Part shown: positions 45,621-56,704 of the stretch, one piece after another | Layout of the letters: each line of letters begins with the position of its first letter | Numbering within the stretch: position 1 is the first letter of the stretch | From: Sclerurus mexicanus | Lineage: Eukaryota > Chordata > Aves > Passeriformes > Furnariidae | Assembly: GCA_013396755.1 (NCBI GenBank) | Contig: VWZF01002924.1 | Span: 58,755 to 122,754 of the forward strand | Direction: 5' to 3' | DNA: 64,000 bases | Program-made: the position numbers and the translations under genes | The notes under the pieces: model-generated | What the model saw: the letters and a program-made list of their open reading frames with translations, nothing else | The model's database searches: none | Told to the model about the DNA's origin: nothing

Positions 45621-48600
45621 GGTTTGCATGGTAGGGTTTTGGCATGTCCTTGAAGCTCCTGTTTCTATGGACTTGCTAATTTATGAGGCTGTAAAGGAGT
45701 AACTGTTCTAGATATGTATGTCTGTTAATGTTAAGCAAGCCTTAGTGTTCCTCTTCCCCTTGCCCTGGCAATGTCCCCATGCCCTAGCTGGTGGCATTTT
45801 GTGTCCTGACAGGCACTGGTACTGACCAGCTCCCTTTGCATCCTGAAGTTGTCTTATTTATTAGGACACTCCAGTCATCTTGGTGCTGTCTTTTCTGCCA
45901 GAGAGTTGCACTTGCTTCTTTACCTTCAAGTGTATGGAGTTGGAGGAGAGACACATGAGAAGTCGTTTGGGTCTTTGCACTGGCTTAGCTGTCGTTGTGC
46001 CAAGAGCTGGCTTAAACGTGCTGTTTAATGACTGAAACCACATGGTTCTTCAGGGACTGTTCTCAGCCATCAGCTCCAAAGGCAACAGGATGTTCCTGCC
46101 TTCTCCCAAGCAAGCCAAGGGCACTGCTGAAAGGCAGGCAGCATGTCCATACTGCCTGACTGCTAGGCTGACCCATAGGAGACAGGTGAGTTGCCAAGTC
46201 TGTCACTGGTCTGCTGGCTGCAGGCAATTTGCAGCACCTTTCTGAGCTTTGGTTTCTCCCTGTGTAAAACAGGGATATTTTACATACTGCTGTAAAAATA
46301 TTTATAGATCTAGAAATAGGGTTTAACAACCTGCATCACCAGGGCATGGCAGCTCTTGTCTGCAGCAGAAAGAGTGTGTAACCAGGAGTGAGGAGCTGTT
46401 GGTTTGCTGGGGAAAGTGTAGGTTTGTGTATGTTATGTTGGTCCCAGGATGGTGTTGCTGGTGAGGAGGCTGAAGTGCCCATAAACCCCAAGGGTGGTTT
46501 TGTGTCAGGATTGCAGTTCCAGTAGTGAAGACAGTCCTCTTTGAGCATCAGGGACAAACCAGCCTCCAGTACAGCATAAGGCTAGGTGACTTGCGAAAGG
46601 CAACTTGCTTTGATATGTCTTAGTTAGAGTGTTTAATCAGCAAAAGGTTGTCTCCGAGCATTTGGAAATAAGAATGAGTAGGTTTTTGATGATACTAATT
46701 ATTGCCTGGTGGCAGGAAGCAACAGGCTATTCTCTTGTTGCATTTTCAAAGGTCCTGTAGTGTAGAGTGAATTTTTGTGATGAAGACTGCAGCCAACTTT
46801 GATGTGCATCTGAACCACAGTGGTGATTGGACTCCAGGGCCTGCTGAACACTGTCTGAAAGCAGAGTCCTGTAGAAATAGAGCCCCCTGGAATGATGCCC
46901 TGGGAAGAGCAACTTAACTGCTTCAGAGAGGGCAAGGAACTCAGCAGGAGATTTTTTAGCAAAGGTGGCAGAGTGCTGCTGCTCCCACCCTAGAAGTTCT
47001 ACACAGGCATATACTGTGTGTTGCACGGGATACAACAGCCTTGTTCAAGCTTTTTGCCATATTTTACACTTGGTTTGTTAAAAGCTTGCATGAGACTTAA
47101 CCCATAAGAACCTGCTCTCCTGACCATGCCCATGCAGGTTGTCATTGTCCATCATGGAATATCTGTCTCCTGCCATCAGACACACAAGAATATGGAACAG
47201 CTTTAAATAGCAGCTGCAGCCATTTTTGTTCTGTTTGTCCAAATGATGCTGTCTGGATGTTTAAAATGTGCAACATTCAGCTATCCCCAGATGGTATGAT
47301 TAATATCCCACACCCTGGTGTGCTAGCCTATGCTAGTGGGAAGATCCTGATACTGGATCTCAAGGCAGGGCCCTTGAGATGTTCTTTCCTGTAAGATGCT
47401 CTCTCCTGTAAGGCTTCTAGTAATTTGGCCTCACATCGTTATCAGATCAAAGCATTGCTCCATGCAGTGCTAATGAGGGCAAACGAATAGTGTTCCCATC
47501 AGGAGGCTGCAGGAGTGAGGGCAAATCAGTTCCTTCCTAATTTTCTAGAAAACACCTAGGCATTGGGCTGAGAATGGGAAAAAATGCTTGTTCCTAAGAG
47601 CCTTTAAGTTTGTGGCTGTGTTGCTGGGCCTCATAGATAGAGCTTTCCAAACAGCAAGAGCAGGTTGTGAAAGGCCTAATAGCTTAACTAAAAAGAAATC
47701 AGAGCTGAAATGTGAAGGCAAACCTCTTCCAAAAATCACATATCATCACCTCCATTCCACAGGATAGTCTCTTATATGGGTACTGTAAGATAGCATGCAC
47801 CCTCTATTCTCAAGCGATGGTTTACAGTTTTATTTAAAACACTGTCATGGCCTTCATTAACTGTAAATCTTTGGCCCTCTTGCTGAGGGAAAGACATCTG
47901 CCACATCTTCTTGAGGTGCTGTTTGTTGCTTGGCTGCTACTTGTTGGCTTTGCTCTATGTGCTGCTTTCAGCTTCAGGTGCAGTTTATGCTTGGAGTGAG
48001 ACTGTTGCTTCACTCTCAAGCTGCTTAGCAGGAGATTGGAGGTACGATTGCTTTCTGCTTATGAATTTTCTTTTCAAAGCCAAACTCTCTTGGAGAAGAC
48101 CTCAGGTATCTTTCACGAATGTACTAGCTGTTACTTCTACCACAAATTTAGTGCTATGAACAGAGAATAATCTGGTGTACTCTACTGAAACCAGACATTT
48201 CCACCTTTTTGTGCTTTCAGAGGTGGTGTGTGGTCTAGGGTACAAGCTAAGCTTCCTGATATGCAATCTTCTGAAAAGCTGGGGAGAAGGGCAAGTCACT
48301 GAGTCTTTGGTTCCCCGCTGACCTGAACTGCTCTGGTCCTTCCCCAACTCTGCTGTTGCAACTCTTCCCTTGTGCTGCCACTGGTGCTCGTTGCATCCCA
48401 CACTGGTCAGTGTGCTACCTGCACAGAGGAGGTGTGCTTTGTTCTTTCTGTTGTTTTTGTAATTGAATGCATTGACAGGGTGCTAAAGTGCCAACCTATC
48501 TGCAGGGCAGTTTCTGTGAAAATCTGGTGAAAGGGACAGAAAAGAGTTTTCGGGGTTTTTTAAGTATATGTATTTTAAATTAAATATATTTAAATATATT

Positions 48601-49771
48601 TAAATATTTAAAGTGTATTTCCCCCTCTTCTAAGCTTTTACACAGAAAGAGTAGAATACATGTTTTCACAAGCCTATTCATTTTATGAGCCAGCCCCTTT
48701 CTCTGACTGTGTGCCAGTGGTTTCCTGAGGTATTATTGTCATGTTCTTCCTGTTCCCAAGCTACCGGCATGTATTACCAACCTTGTGGCTGAGCACTCGA
48801 ATGGTTTATGGGTGGTTATCCTATTCGCAGATTTGGTCTACTTTCAGCTCCCTACATGCTACACATTCCACAGCTTCAGCATTAAAATGTTTGGTATGGC
48901 TCATTTCAAAGTGTTTTATTTCTGCAATTGCCTTGCTTATTCTTCATTTCCAGTGCACTTCTCACCATGATGTCTATGGACAGTGCTTAGCTTTGCTTTG
49001 TACCTAGAACTCACCTTCATGCTGTGGAGATGGCCGGTTTCAGTTGCCTGGGGCTTCCTCTGCCCAGAAACTGTAAGGAAACACATCCCAGAATAAAAAT
49101 AAATGTTGGGTTTTCTTCCAGTAATATCCCAGTTCTGGTTGGCACTGATGTCCAGTGCCAACACGGTGGCATACATGATGTGAGCAGTGATGGTTGGGAC
49201 TTACCAGTAGTGGGGTGGGACTGTAGTTCATCTGGCTGCCTACTTTTTCTGTGCTGGCAACCTCTTGAAGGTAATGAGGATCTGGGATTGAGGGACTCAA
49301 GACACGTGTAAGACTGCAGTTTCCCTGTGCAAAGCACTGGTAGTATGAGACACTGCCTCTTTTGTTAGGGCACTTGCACCTTGTATGCAGCCAGCGCCTT
49401 TCCCAAGGCTGAATGGGAAGACTAAACATGAGCAGCAGAGTATGTCCCATTTCTTTTAGTCTTTTCTCCCACACATATATGCCTGTCAAATAGAGACCAT
49501 GTCCTGACAGACGCCTTACATCAGTTCTTCGCCAGATCGCAAAAGGAGCTAGAGCTGGGCATCCTAGGGCAGGCTGACTTCCTCCTCCTCCTCCCAGTTC
49601 CTTGCACTTCACTGAATGGGTCAGACTCTGCTTTTAGCCAAAGTTTAGCCTCTTTCAGCTGGTCTGTGATACTTCTGTGGAGGCTGTTGGCTTGATTTTA
49701 GCTGCCACAGTTAGGTTTTAATTCTTGCATTTTGCTGAGCATGCACAGGACAGCCAGATCCATAGGAACCC
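45621..49771. other. Intergenic region between convergent BORCS5 and DUSP16
   Basis: No exon or RNA gene was recognised. It has an A/T-rich palindromic patch at about 48561-48612 (repeated TTTAAATATA). Open frames such as 49040-49612 on the minus strand have no family resemblance and no coding signature. Part of it may be a longer BORCS5 3' UTR. Confidence 0.45.
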
Positions 49772-49911
49772 TGAGATTAGCTCAGTTGGTTAGAATATGT
49801 TGCTAATAATGACAAGATTGTGAGTTTGATCCCTGCATGGGCCATTCACTTAAAGAGCTGGACTTGATGATCCTTGTGGCTACATTCTGTGATTGTGGTT
49901 CTGATTCTGTG
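49772..49911 (+). mobile_element. tRNA-Ile-derived SINE with CR1-like tail (TguSINE1-like)
   Basis: The head (about 49772-49844) resembles a tRNA-Ile: A box TAGCTCAGTTGG (49778-49789), GGTTAGAATATGTTGCTAATAATG with the AAT anticodon region, B box GTTTGATCCC (49824-49833) and a GGGCCA acceptor end. It then continues directly into a CR1-type 3' end (GAGCTGGACTTGATGATCCTTGTGG, ending ATTCTGTGATTGTGG and ATTCTGTG). This head-tail combination is the known songbird SINE mobilised by CR1 machinery. Several mismatches to tRNA-Ile show it is not a functional tRNA gene. Confidence 0.85.
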
Positions 49912-52900
49912 AAGGAGAATTGCTCACCCAGCAGTCCCCAAAGCCAGGGCAGGTCTGAGGTGGTGATGAGTGTGCTCCAGCCTATTTACAGCCTTAATGA
50001 GCTAATCATCCTAGGGCATGAGAGGAGAGAAGCATTCAAATGCATTCCTAATGTCAGCTGCCTACAATAAACCTTTTTGTCTTTTAAAAAGTTTTGTATT
50101 TTTACAGATTGAGTGTGAGCATTGACCCTGTAAGGATGCTGTGAAGGTAATGAAATATGATGGCAGTAATGAAATGAGACAGTAACATAACCACAAATAA
50201 ATGGGTATTTTGATTTTGTCAAAACATTGCTTATGTGAACTGCTAATCTATAGGACAAGGATTTGAGAGAATTTACCAGTCCCCAGTAAAAGGGTTTCCC
50301 TGCACCAGTTTTGCGGAGCTGATTGTGGACAGGCAGTAACAGCCCTGTAGTCTGCAAAGCACCGCTGTATGCACTTCCCTCCACAGGAGGTGGCTGGAGT
50401 GCCACAGGCATCTCTTGAGAACCTGGTGAGCTTACGGAATCCCAGGATGGACCTGTTTCCTGCAGGAAAAAGGTTACTCCAATAAACCTAATCAATGGTT
50501 TAGAGGCAAGTAAGTGAATGTACCTGCAGCAGAATACTGTTCTCATGGCATTGCGAAAGCGAAGTGATGATGGACTCTCACCTGCACAAGGGGTGCTGAA
50601 CAAAACCAAAAAAAAACAGAGGCAAATTTACAGGGGTTTTTTTGTTTTGCTGTTGTTTGCAGTTTTTTTAAAAGTGATTTGATGCCTCAGCTTCGCTGTT
50701 GCCCATAGGGTATCACACTTCGGCTTTGTACAGCAGTGGAGCATGGTAAGGCCCCCTGTAAAAAGCAACTGAAATCCACCCCTGAAACTCAGCAATCCTT
50801 TCCAGCAGCACACTTCTCTACAAGTCTTTGACAGCATTCTACATGCTAGGGAAGCAGCCCCTTCCCAGACGGGTGGGTGTTTCAGGAGGCAAAAAGTTCT
50901 CTGCAGGCACAGTTCAAAGGGAAAGTGCTGTTGCCAGGCAAAGCTGATGTATTAGGAACACTGTAGTACCTGAATTCTCAGTTGTGGGTTTGTGTGTTTA
51001 AGAGTGGCATTGTATTAATATGTTAAAATGTCTAAAAGTACTAGAATAACTACTTTTATCTCAGAAACTTAAATACAGGCTAGCTAAGTGTATGGCTTGC
51101 TAATTAAAATGTCTGGGTAGATGAGTTTGGTTGAATTTCAGTAATTCTGGACTTAAAAAGTGGCAGTTACGGTCTTATTAGGACTCCAGTGCTGTCCCCA
51201 GAACTGCCAGGCCCTTGTTCTTGGCTTTTCATACCACCACTTTCTGGTAGAAATCAATTTATAACTTGTGCTGTGAGTCAAAGCTTATTAAGCAGCAAGC
51301 TGATGACTATAAAGACAGTAGCTCACCTACTTACCACATTCCTACTTTCTATCTTCCCCAGCCCCCTCAGAAGCAGGTGTATGTGATCCCTGCTGAGGGG
51401 GGAGGTTTTCTTTGTTTTCAGTCCACTTCACTCTAGGAATGTCACTGTGATGGTTACATTAAGAACTAAGTGACCTCAGAGACGTCTTCTGAGTAATGCC
51501 AGTCAATTAAATGAAAATTAAGTCTTGATGACATGCATGAGACACGTTTCACTTGCTCCTCTGACTTTTACTGGAGATGGCATTAGGCTGTCTCTTCACA
51601 GACCTGTCTACTGGCAGGGGCAAGAGTGGGAGGATGGAGCGAACAGGAGCAGAGCAAATCCTGCAAGGCAGGCAGAAAGGAGTAGTGAAAGCTGAAGTGC
51701 ATGCTTCAAAAAACTGAACTTGAGGGACAGAGCTACTGTGATCAGAAGTGGATTCTGGAGTAGGGTGAGGGAAGCTAGAGCAGCTAAATCTTAGATTGTC
51801 ATGTCAACCTGTTTTGCAGGCTAAGCAGCTCATGACATTTAACCTGCATGATTCTTGTTTTGCCGTGGAACAGATGCAGCTTTCTGTATAAGAGTTGCTA
51901 CATCTTGTTTGTAGAAAATAAGCACAGAAACTCACACAGGTTGTTACTTGTGCTCTGTCTGATGGTTCTTAGACTAAGATCCTCTTTCTGGGATTATGGT
52001 TTGAAATTCTCTTTTTAAGAAAAGAAAAGCTTCTGCTACTGCACCTGACTTTGAAGATGCTGTTACACAAACACTAATTTGTGTGAGGTATTCTCTGAAG
52101 CAGCAATGAGGGGCCTACTCCAATCTCAGCAAGCAGAACTTGCTCTGCATGGTTCAAGACTGTCAGAATCAGTCAAAACAAATATTTAAGTAATTACATT
52201 ATTCTTCAAGTAAGAAGTATGGGAGGCAAGAAGAAAACACAGGGTTCATTCTAGGTAACTACCCATTTGAAATACTTGGTTCAACAAGACTAACACAGCT
52301 GCTGGAGGAACAGGTTACTCAGAACTCTATTAGACATTGTAAGGTGTTAATGCAGAGAAGTGCCACTGTTGATCTTCAAGGGAGCAGAAGAGGTGGGGTA
52401 ATCAGGAACAGGTAAAAGGCCTAAATGGTTACCTGTGCTGTAAAATCACTGCTGCTTGTGACAAGCAGTGCAAAGCTGCTCAGGCTGTATCATTCATGAA
52501 CAGGCACATCCACAGAGAAGGGCATGTATGATAAAGGACAAGCCCACTGTTTGTCCTGCATGCTGGGGAGCAGGTCATATTGTAGGCAGTTAAGTGCACA
52601 CTCCACAACTCTTTCCTCAGCCATTCTTTATAAACAGGTACCATTTCTGATTTTATTTCATCATACATACAGATAATGTTCATGACATAACAAGATGAGA
52701 AACTCACATCTCTCTGAACCCTTTGAACATAAACCAAATATGCCAAGTATGCCATACACCAAATGCCATAAATTATATTCATATTGAACATGTACATGTT
52801 TCCCCTCTCACATCCTCCACTTTGCTTTCCAGACTTCTACAAACCATTTCCAGTATTTTTCAGGCACAGGACTCTTGTTTGGATAGGAGCCAGAGTGCCA

Positions 52901-53401
52901 CCCTGTGCAGGACATGGGGTTAAAGGCTTCCTCCTGTGGGGACCCATCCTCTAAAAATACTGAGCCTACAACTTCGATTCATTCAGGGACCAGAGTGTAC
53001 TGGAAATCATGAGGCGCCAACAACACCAGACTTCAGTTCCTCAGAAGGCAATCAAGCAAATCCCAAACATATACAAAGAGAAGTTGGGGACACACAACTG
53101 AAGGAGCACAAAAGACGGGAAGAATCTGTTTCTGTCTCCAGGGATTGATATGTGTTAACCCCCACTGACTGGTTTAAATCACATACATGGGCTTTTCCTG
53201 AAATCTGGCTGAGAGGACCACTGTTAAACTGTTTACATAGGTATATGTACACATAGTATGTGTATATATATATGCTGAAACTAGTTGTAATGCAATTGCT
53301 TTCACCTGATACGTAAACAGAGGCAAGTGGCAGTATGTTTAATGAACAGCCAAGACCTGATGTGAACCTGTCCCTTGCCTGGGCTACCACTTTTTCCAAC
53401 A
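49912..53401. other. Intergenic region, nothing recognised
   Basis: No exon, RNA gene or repeat boundary was recognised. TTTATT at 52652-52657 is a possible minus-strand AATAAA and could mark a distal DUSP16 poly(A) site. Confidence 0.4.
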
Positions 53402-55530
53402 TTTATTACACACAGCATGAATACAGCTTCTGGGGTTAGTGACTCCTGGTGCTGCCTCTCTCTGTGCCTTTAGCACTTTTTAGGATGAAGCTAATCAATA
53501 CTGTAGCTTTCAGTGCTATTTTCAACAGTCTACTGTAGGAAATTAAAGTCACATCCTAGCCACAAAACAAAACAATGACAAAATCTTTTCCACTTTTCAA
53601 TATAGTAAAACCTGAGATTTGAGTCAAAACTAGCTAAACTTACAGTAAAAAACCTAACATAACCCAAGCTGCTGACTTGAATTTTTCTAAAGCTGCTGGC
53701 CAGGGTTAAGTGTTTGTTACATGTGATTTACAATTTTCAGCTGCCTGAAATGGGACAAAACAATAGTTTCCTCTCAACACATATGTTCTGAGGGGTTCTG
53801 GGGAAGACCAATATAACCCATGTGCAGCTCCCCTCAGAGCAGGAAGGATGAAGCTTTACACAGTGCCTCTGGTGCCACCCCTTGCTGCCCACAAATCTCT
53901 TGCAGCAACTTGCGCACATGAACCAACATGAGCAGGGCAGCCGAGGCACTGCACAAATGGGAGCTGGAGTAGAAGCAGCTGGGTTGCTGTCAAAAAACAG
54001 AAGGGCTGTGCCTAATCTCCAGTGAAACACCCCCCTGGCAGCAGGTATGTGACACCTCTTCAAGTTGATGTCTTCTTTGGGGTGATGAAGGAAGATGTAG
54101 TACAGCCTTGAGCGTCTGCAGACAACTCACACATCAGCATGTTGGGAAACCAAGATCCTGCACTGGGATAGAGAACAATAGCCAGGATCAAGTTCCTCTG
54201 AAGCCTTGAGTGTGAGAGGTGAGTGCTTCCCATTAATGGGAAGCTGTCTCTTCTCAAACCTCCTTTCTTTCACACCACACTATGAGATGGGACACCGAAA
54301 TTTTCCTTGGACAGCCAGACTTCCCTTTATCTGATGGTCAGCAAAACTAATGAGAAGCCAGTCCCAATTCATGTTGGGATGGAATAAAAACCTACCACCT
54401 GCATTGCCCCCACTCCACACAGGACTGGGACCATATATGAAGAGCAGTTCCTCAATGGTACTACTCAGTTAAGGATAAAAGCCCGCCCCATTTTTATCTT
54501 AAAAAAAAAAAAAGTACAAAAAAAAGAAAAAAAAAAGTCTTCCAGAGCCTCCTACTGAATTATTAACTGGCAAGAAAAGCATGTTGCAGCCACTTGTACC
54601 AGCCACTTCTCTTGCATGTAACCCTATCTATCAACCACTCCATTACAGTTTAGAAGCCAAAGCAGCTATCCCTCTCCCAGAAGCCAGCTTAATATCAAAA
54701 ATACAAATACTGTATCAAAAGACTGAGTCCTAAGTATGGTTCATTTATCTTCTTTTAAGAATTGCTGCTGAGCCAACTGAAACACTTGTGCGTAGACAGC
54801 TTTTAAAAAATCAAATGTGGCTAGTTGTTACCTGTTCACATTGCTTATGAACTGACTACCAGCATGTGGCACCATAAAGCCCTAGTTTAATTTTATATTT
54901 TTGAGGTACTTTTTTCTCTGAAGCAGCTCTCTAGTGAATCACCTAAAGCCTACCCATTAGAACAATAGTTACATCAGTATTTACATTTGTCTGAACTGTG
55001 TATTCAGACAAGCCTTTCTGTAACCAGTTCCTGTGCCCTTTGGAATTGCTCCCAGTCTCCTTTCTTACAGGAAAAAGGTCTCCTTCCAGAGGTTGGCTCA
55101 GTGTCAGGGCTAAGGTGCACTGGTGAAGATGGGGGACATGAGGAGGGGAGAACAAAACTAGTTTTGACAGGTAGGAGTGTGTTTCAGTGGAACCAGAGAA
55201 TGGGTTTGATACCAAAAGAGCTTCCTTTTTAAAAACCACTGAAACACTGTGCAATCCATTGCATATAATTTCTTCTTCTATCAGGGAAACATCTTTGAAG
55301 TGTTCTGCCCTTCTTCAGGAAAGGACAAAACCCCAGCAGTACATGGTGTTCTCGGGCGGATGCTCACTTGTCATTTCTTTGCAGTACGAACCTTTCACTG
55401 TGTTCACACTGAAGCCTCGTGGTTCTTCCTCCCCCCACCTTTTTACACACAGTTTCAGATTTACAAGGACCTCTCAAATGCTGGGGGAGCAGCCTGAAGA
55501 GGTAAACAACTCATACAAGCCTGCTGCCCC
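53402..55530 (-). other. DUSP16: Probable DUSP16 3' UTR
   Basis: Sequence downstream of the DUSP16 stop on the minus strand. A candidate poly(A) signal (AATAAA, read from TTTATT at 53402-53407) would give a UTR of about 2.1 kb. The interior contains an A-rich run on the plus strand (about 54500-54537), which would be a U-rich tract in the mRNA. The end is an inference; RNA evidence is needed to fix it. Confidence 0.45.
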
Positions 55531-56704
55531 TCAGGACACTTCAATGATTTCCATGCTGCCTGAAAAACTTGACTGACTGCCTACTTTCCCCAGTTCTTCT
55601 CTGGATCTGTTGTCTGACATGATGCTCTCCCCAAATTCCATCTGGCAGCTTCTGCGCTTAAACTGCTTTTCAAAGGAGCTTTCCTCATGCCAGCTCCTCC
55701 TGGAATCCCCTCGGTCCCCCTGCTTTGCCCTCCTGCGCACGGCACAGGCCTGGTCACAGCCTGTGGGCAGCTGGCTGCAGCTGTAGGCAGAGTAAGCAGC
55801 ACTGTTCCCGTAGATGGCTGAGGCAGAGTAAAAATGTGAGGACTCAGTTGCAAAATACCAGTTGGTAAGGGATGTGGCCGATGTCTGAGGAGCCAAAATG
55901 TCCGAGTGCCAGCCTTTGAGGCCCAGCCCAGCAGCTGACTTTGCCAAATGCTGCTGGCTGGTGGAGAGACCAAACAAGAAGTTTGTTCGGTAGTTGTCTT
56001 CCATGCTCCCACTCCGGTGGAGGGGGTACAGGAGCGACCGCTGAGTGGTAGTACTGCCACTGGCTCTCCCCAGGTGTTGCTGTTTGCCCTGGCTATCCAG
56101 CTGCCACGTGTTCTGGGGTTTTTGGGGAGGGTTTGCTTCCTCTTTGTCAGGGCTGATTTCTGGAGTCTGCTCTGACACCTCCTGGACAGGGGAGAACTGA
56201 CACAACTTGTTGCTACCCTCTAAAGCAGTTGTGTGTTTGTAGTATTCCAGAGTGTCTTCAGAGGAGGCAAAGCCCTGAACTGATGCAGTGACACAGCTGC
56301 TACTTGTTGAGTACGACACAGATTTGATATCCAAAGAAAAGGAGCGCTTCAGCCGGTTGCTGTCTTCCACCTTATCCAGAGAGACGTGCAGTCCCTTTAT
56401 GCCCTGTACAAGTGGGCCATCTTCCAGAGAGGACAAGTGCCCACATGGTGCACCGCCACAGTCCATGGGTTTCTGCTCCACAAATTCGGAGGTAGTGGTA
56501 ATGCAGAGCTGGTTCACGGAGAGGTTGCTCTGCCCACCTTCCGGGACCTGCATGTGCTCACTGCTTTTTTCCAAATGCAGAAGTTTCAACTTACTAATGT
56601 GTCCAGGCTGACCACCCTGGTTCTTTATCTTTTTCTCAAAGTCCAAAAGCTGGCCCAGAAAGTTAAAGTTGGGAGAAATGGTCGGCCTCTTTTCTTTCAC
56701 AAAT
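55531..56704 (-). CDS. DUSP16: DUSP16 terminal coding exon (C-terminal tail of MKP-7)
   Basis: DUSP16 is a dual-specificity MAP kinase phosphatase that mainly dephosphorylates JNK and p38. This exon supplies the final 390 residues plus part of an Arg. It starts after CCAG (splice site at 56705) with FVKEKRPTISPNFNFLGQLL, the last helix of the phosphatase domain, then about 365 residues of Ser-rich tail. Visible landmarks are LKRSFSLDIKS (about residues 120-130 of the exon), SEQTPEISPDKEE (about 178-190, proline-directed Ser/Thr sites in an acidic PEST-like context), LHRSGSMEDNY, GLSTSQQHL, EKQFKRRSCQMEFGESIM and the C-terminal SGSMEIIEVS. These match vertebrate DUSP16; its close relative DUSP8 has a different tail. 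The stop is TGA at 55531-55533. The frame is intact. Confidence 0.97.

Noticed and set aside
49040..49612. 190-codon minus-strand frame as a gene in the intergenic region
   Set aside because: No recognisable domain, no supporting splice or promoter context, and overlapping frames of similar size on the other strand.
49772..49844. Functional tRNA-Ile gene
   Set aside because: Several changes from tRNA-Ile, a weak acceptor stem and direct fusion to a CR1-type tail identify it as a SINE.
50628..50837. Small minus-strand frame near a T-rich tract as a coding exon
   Set aside because: Short, ends in a Lys/Thr-rich low-complexity stretch, and has no resemblance to a known protein.
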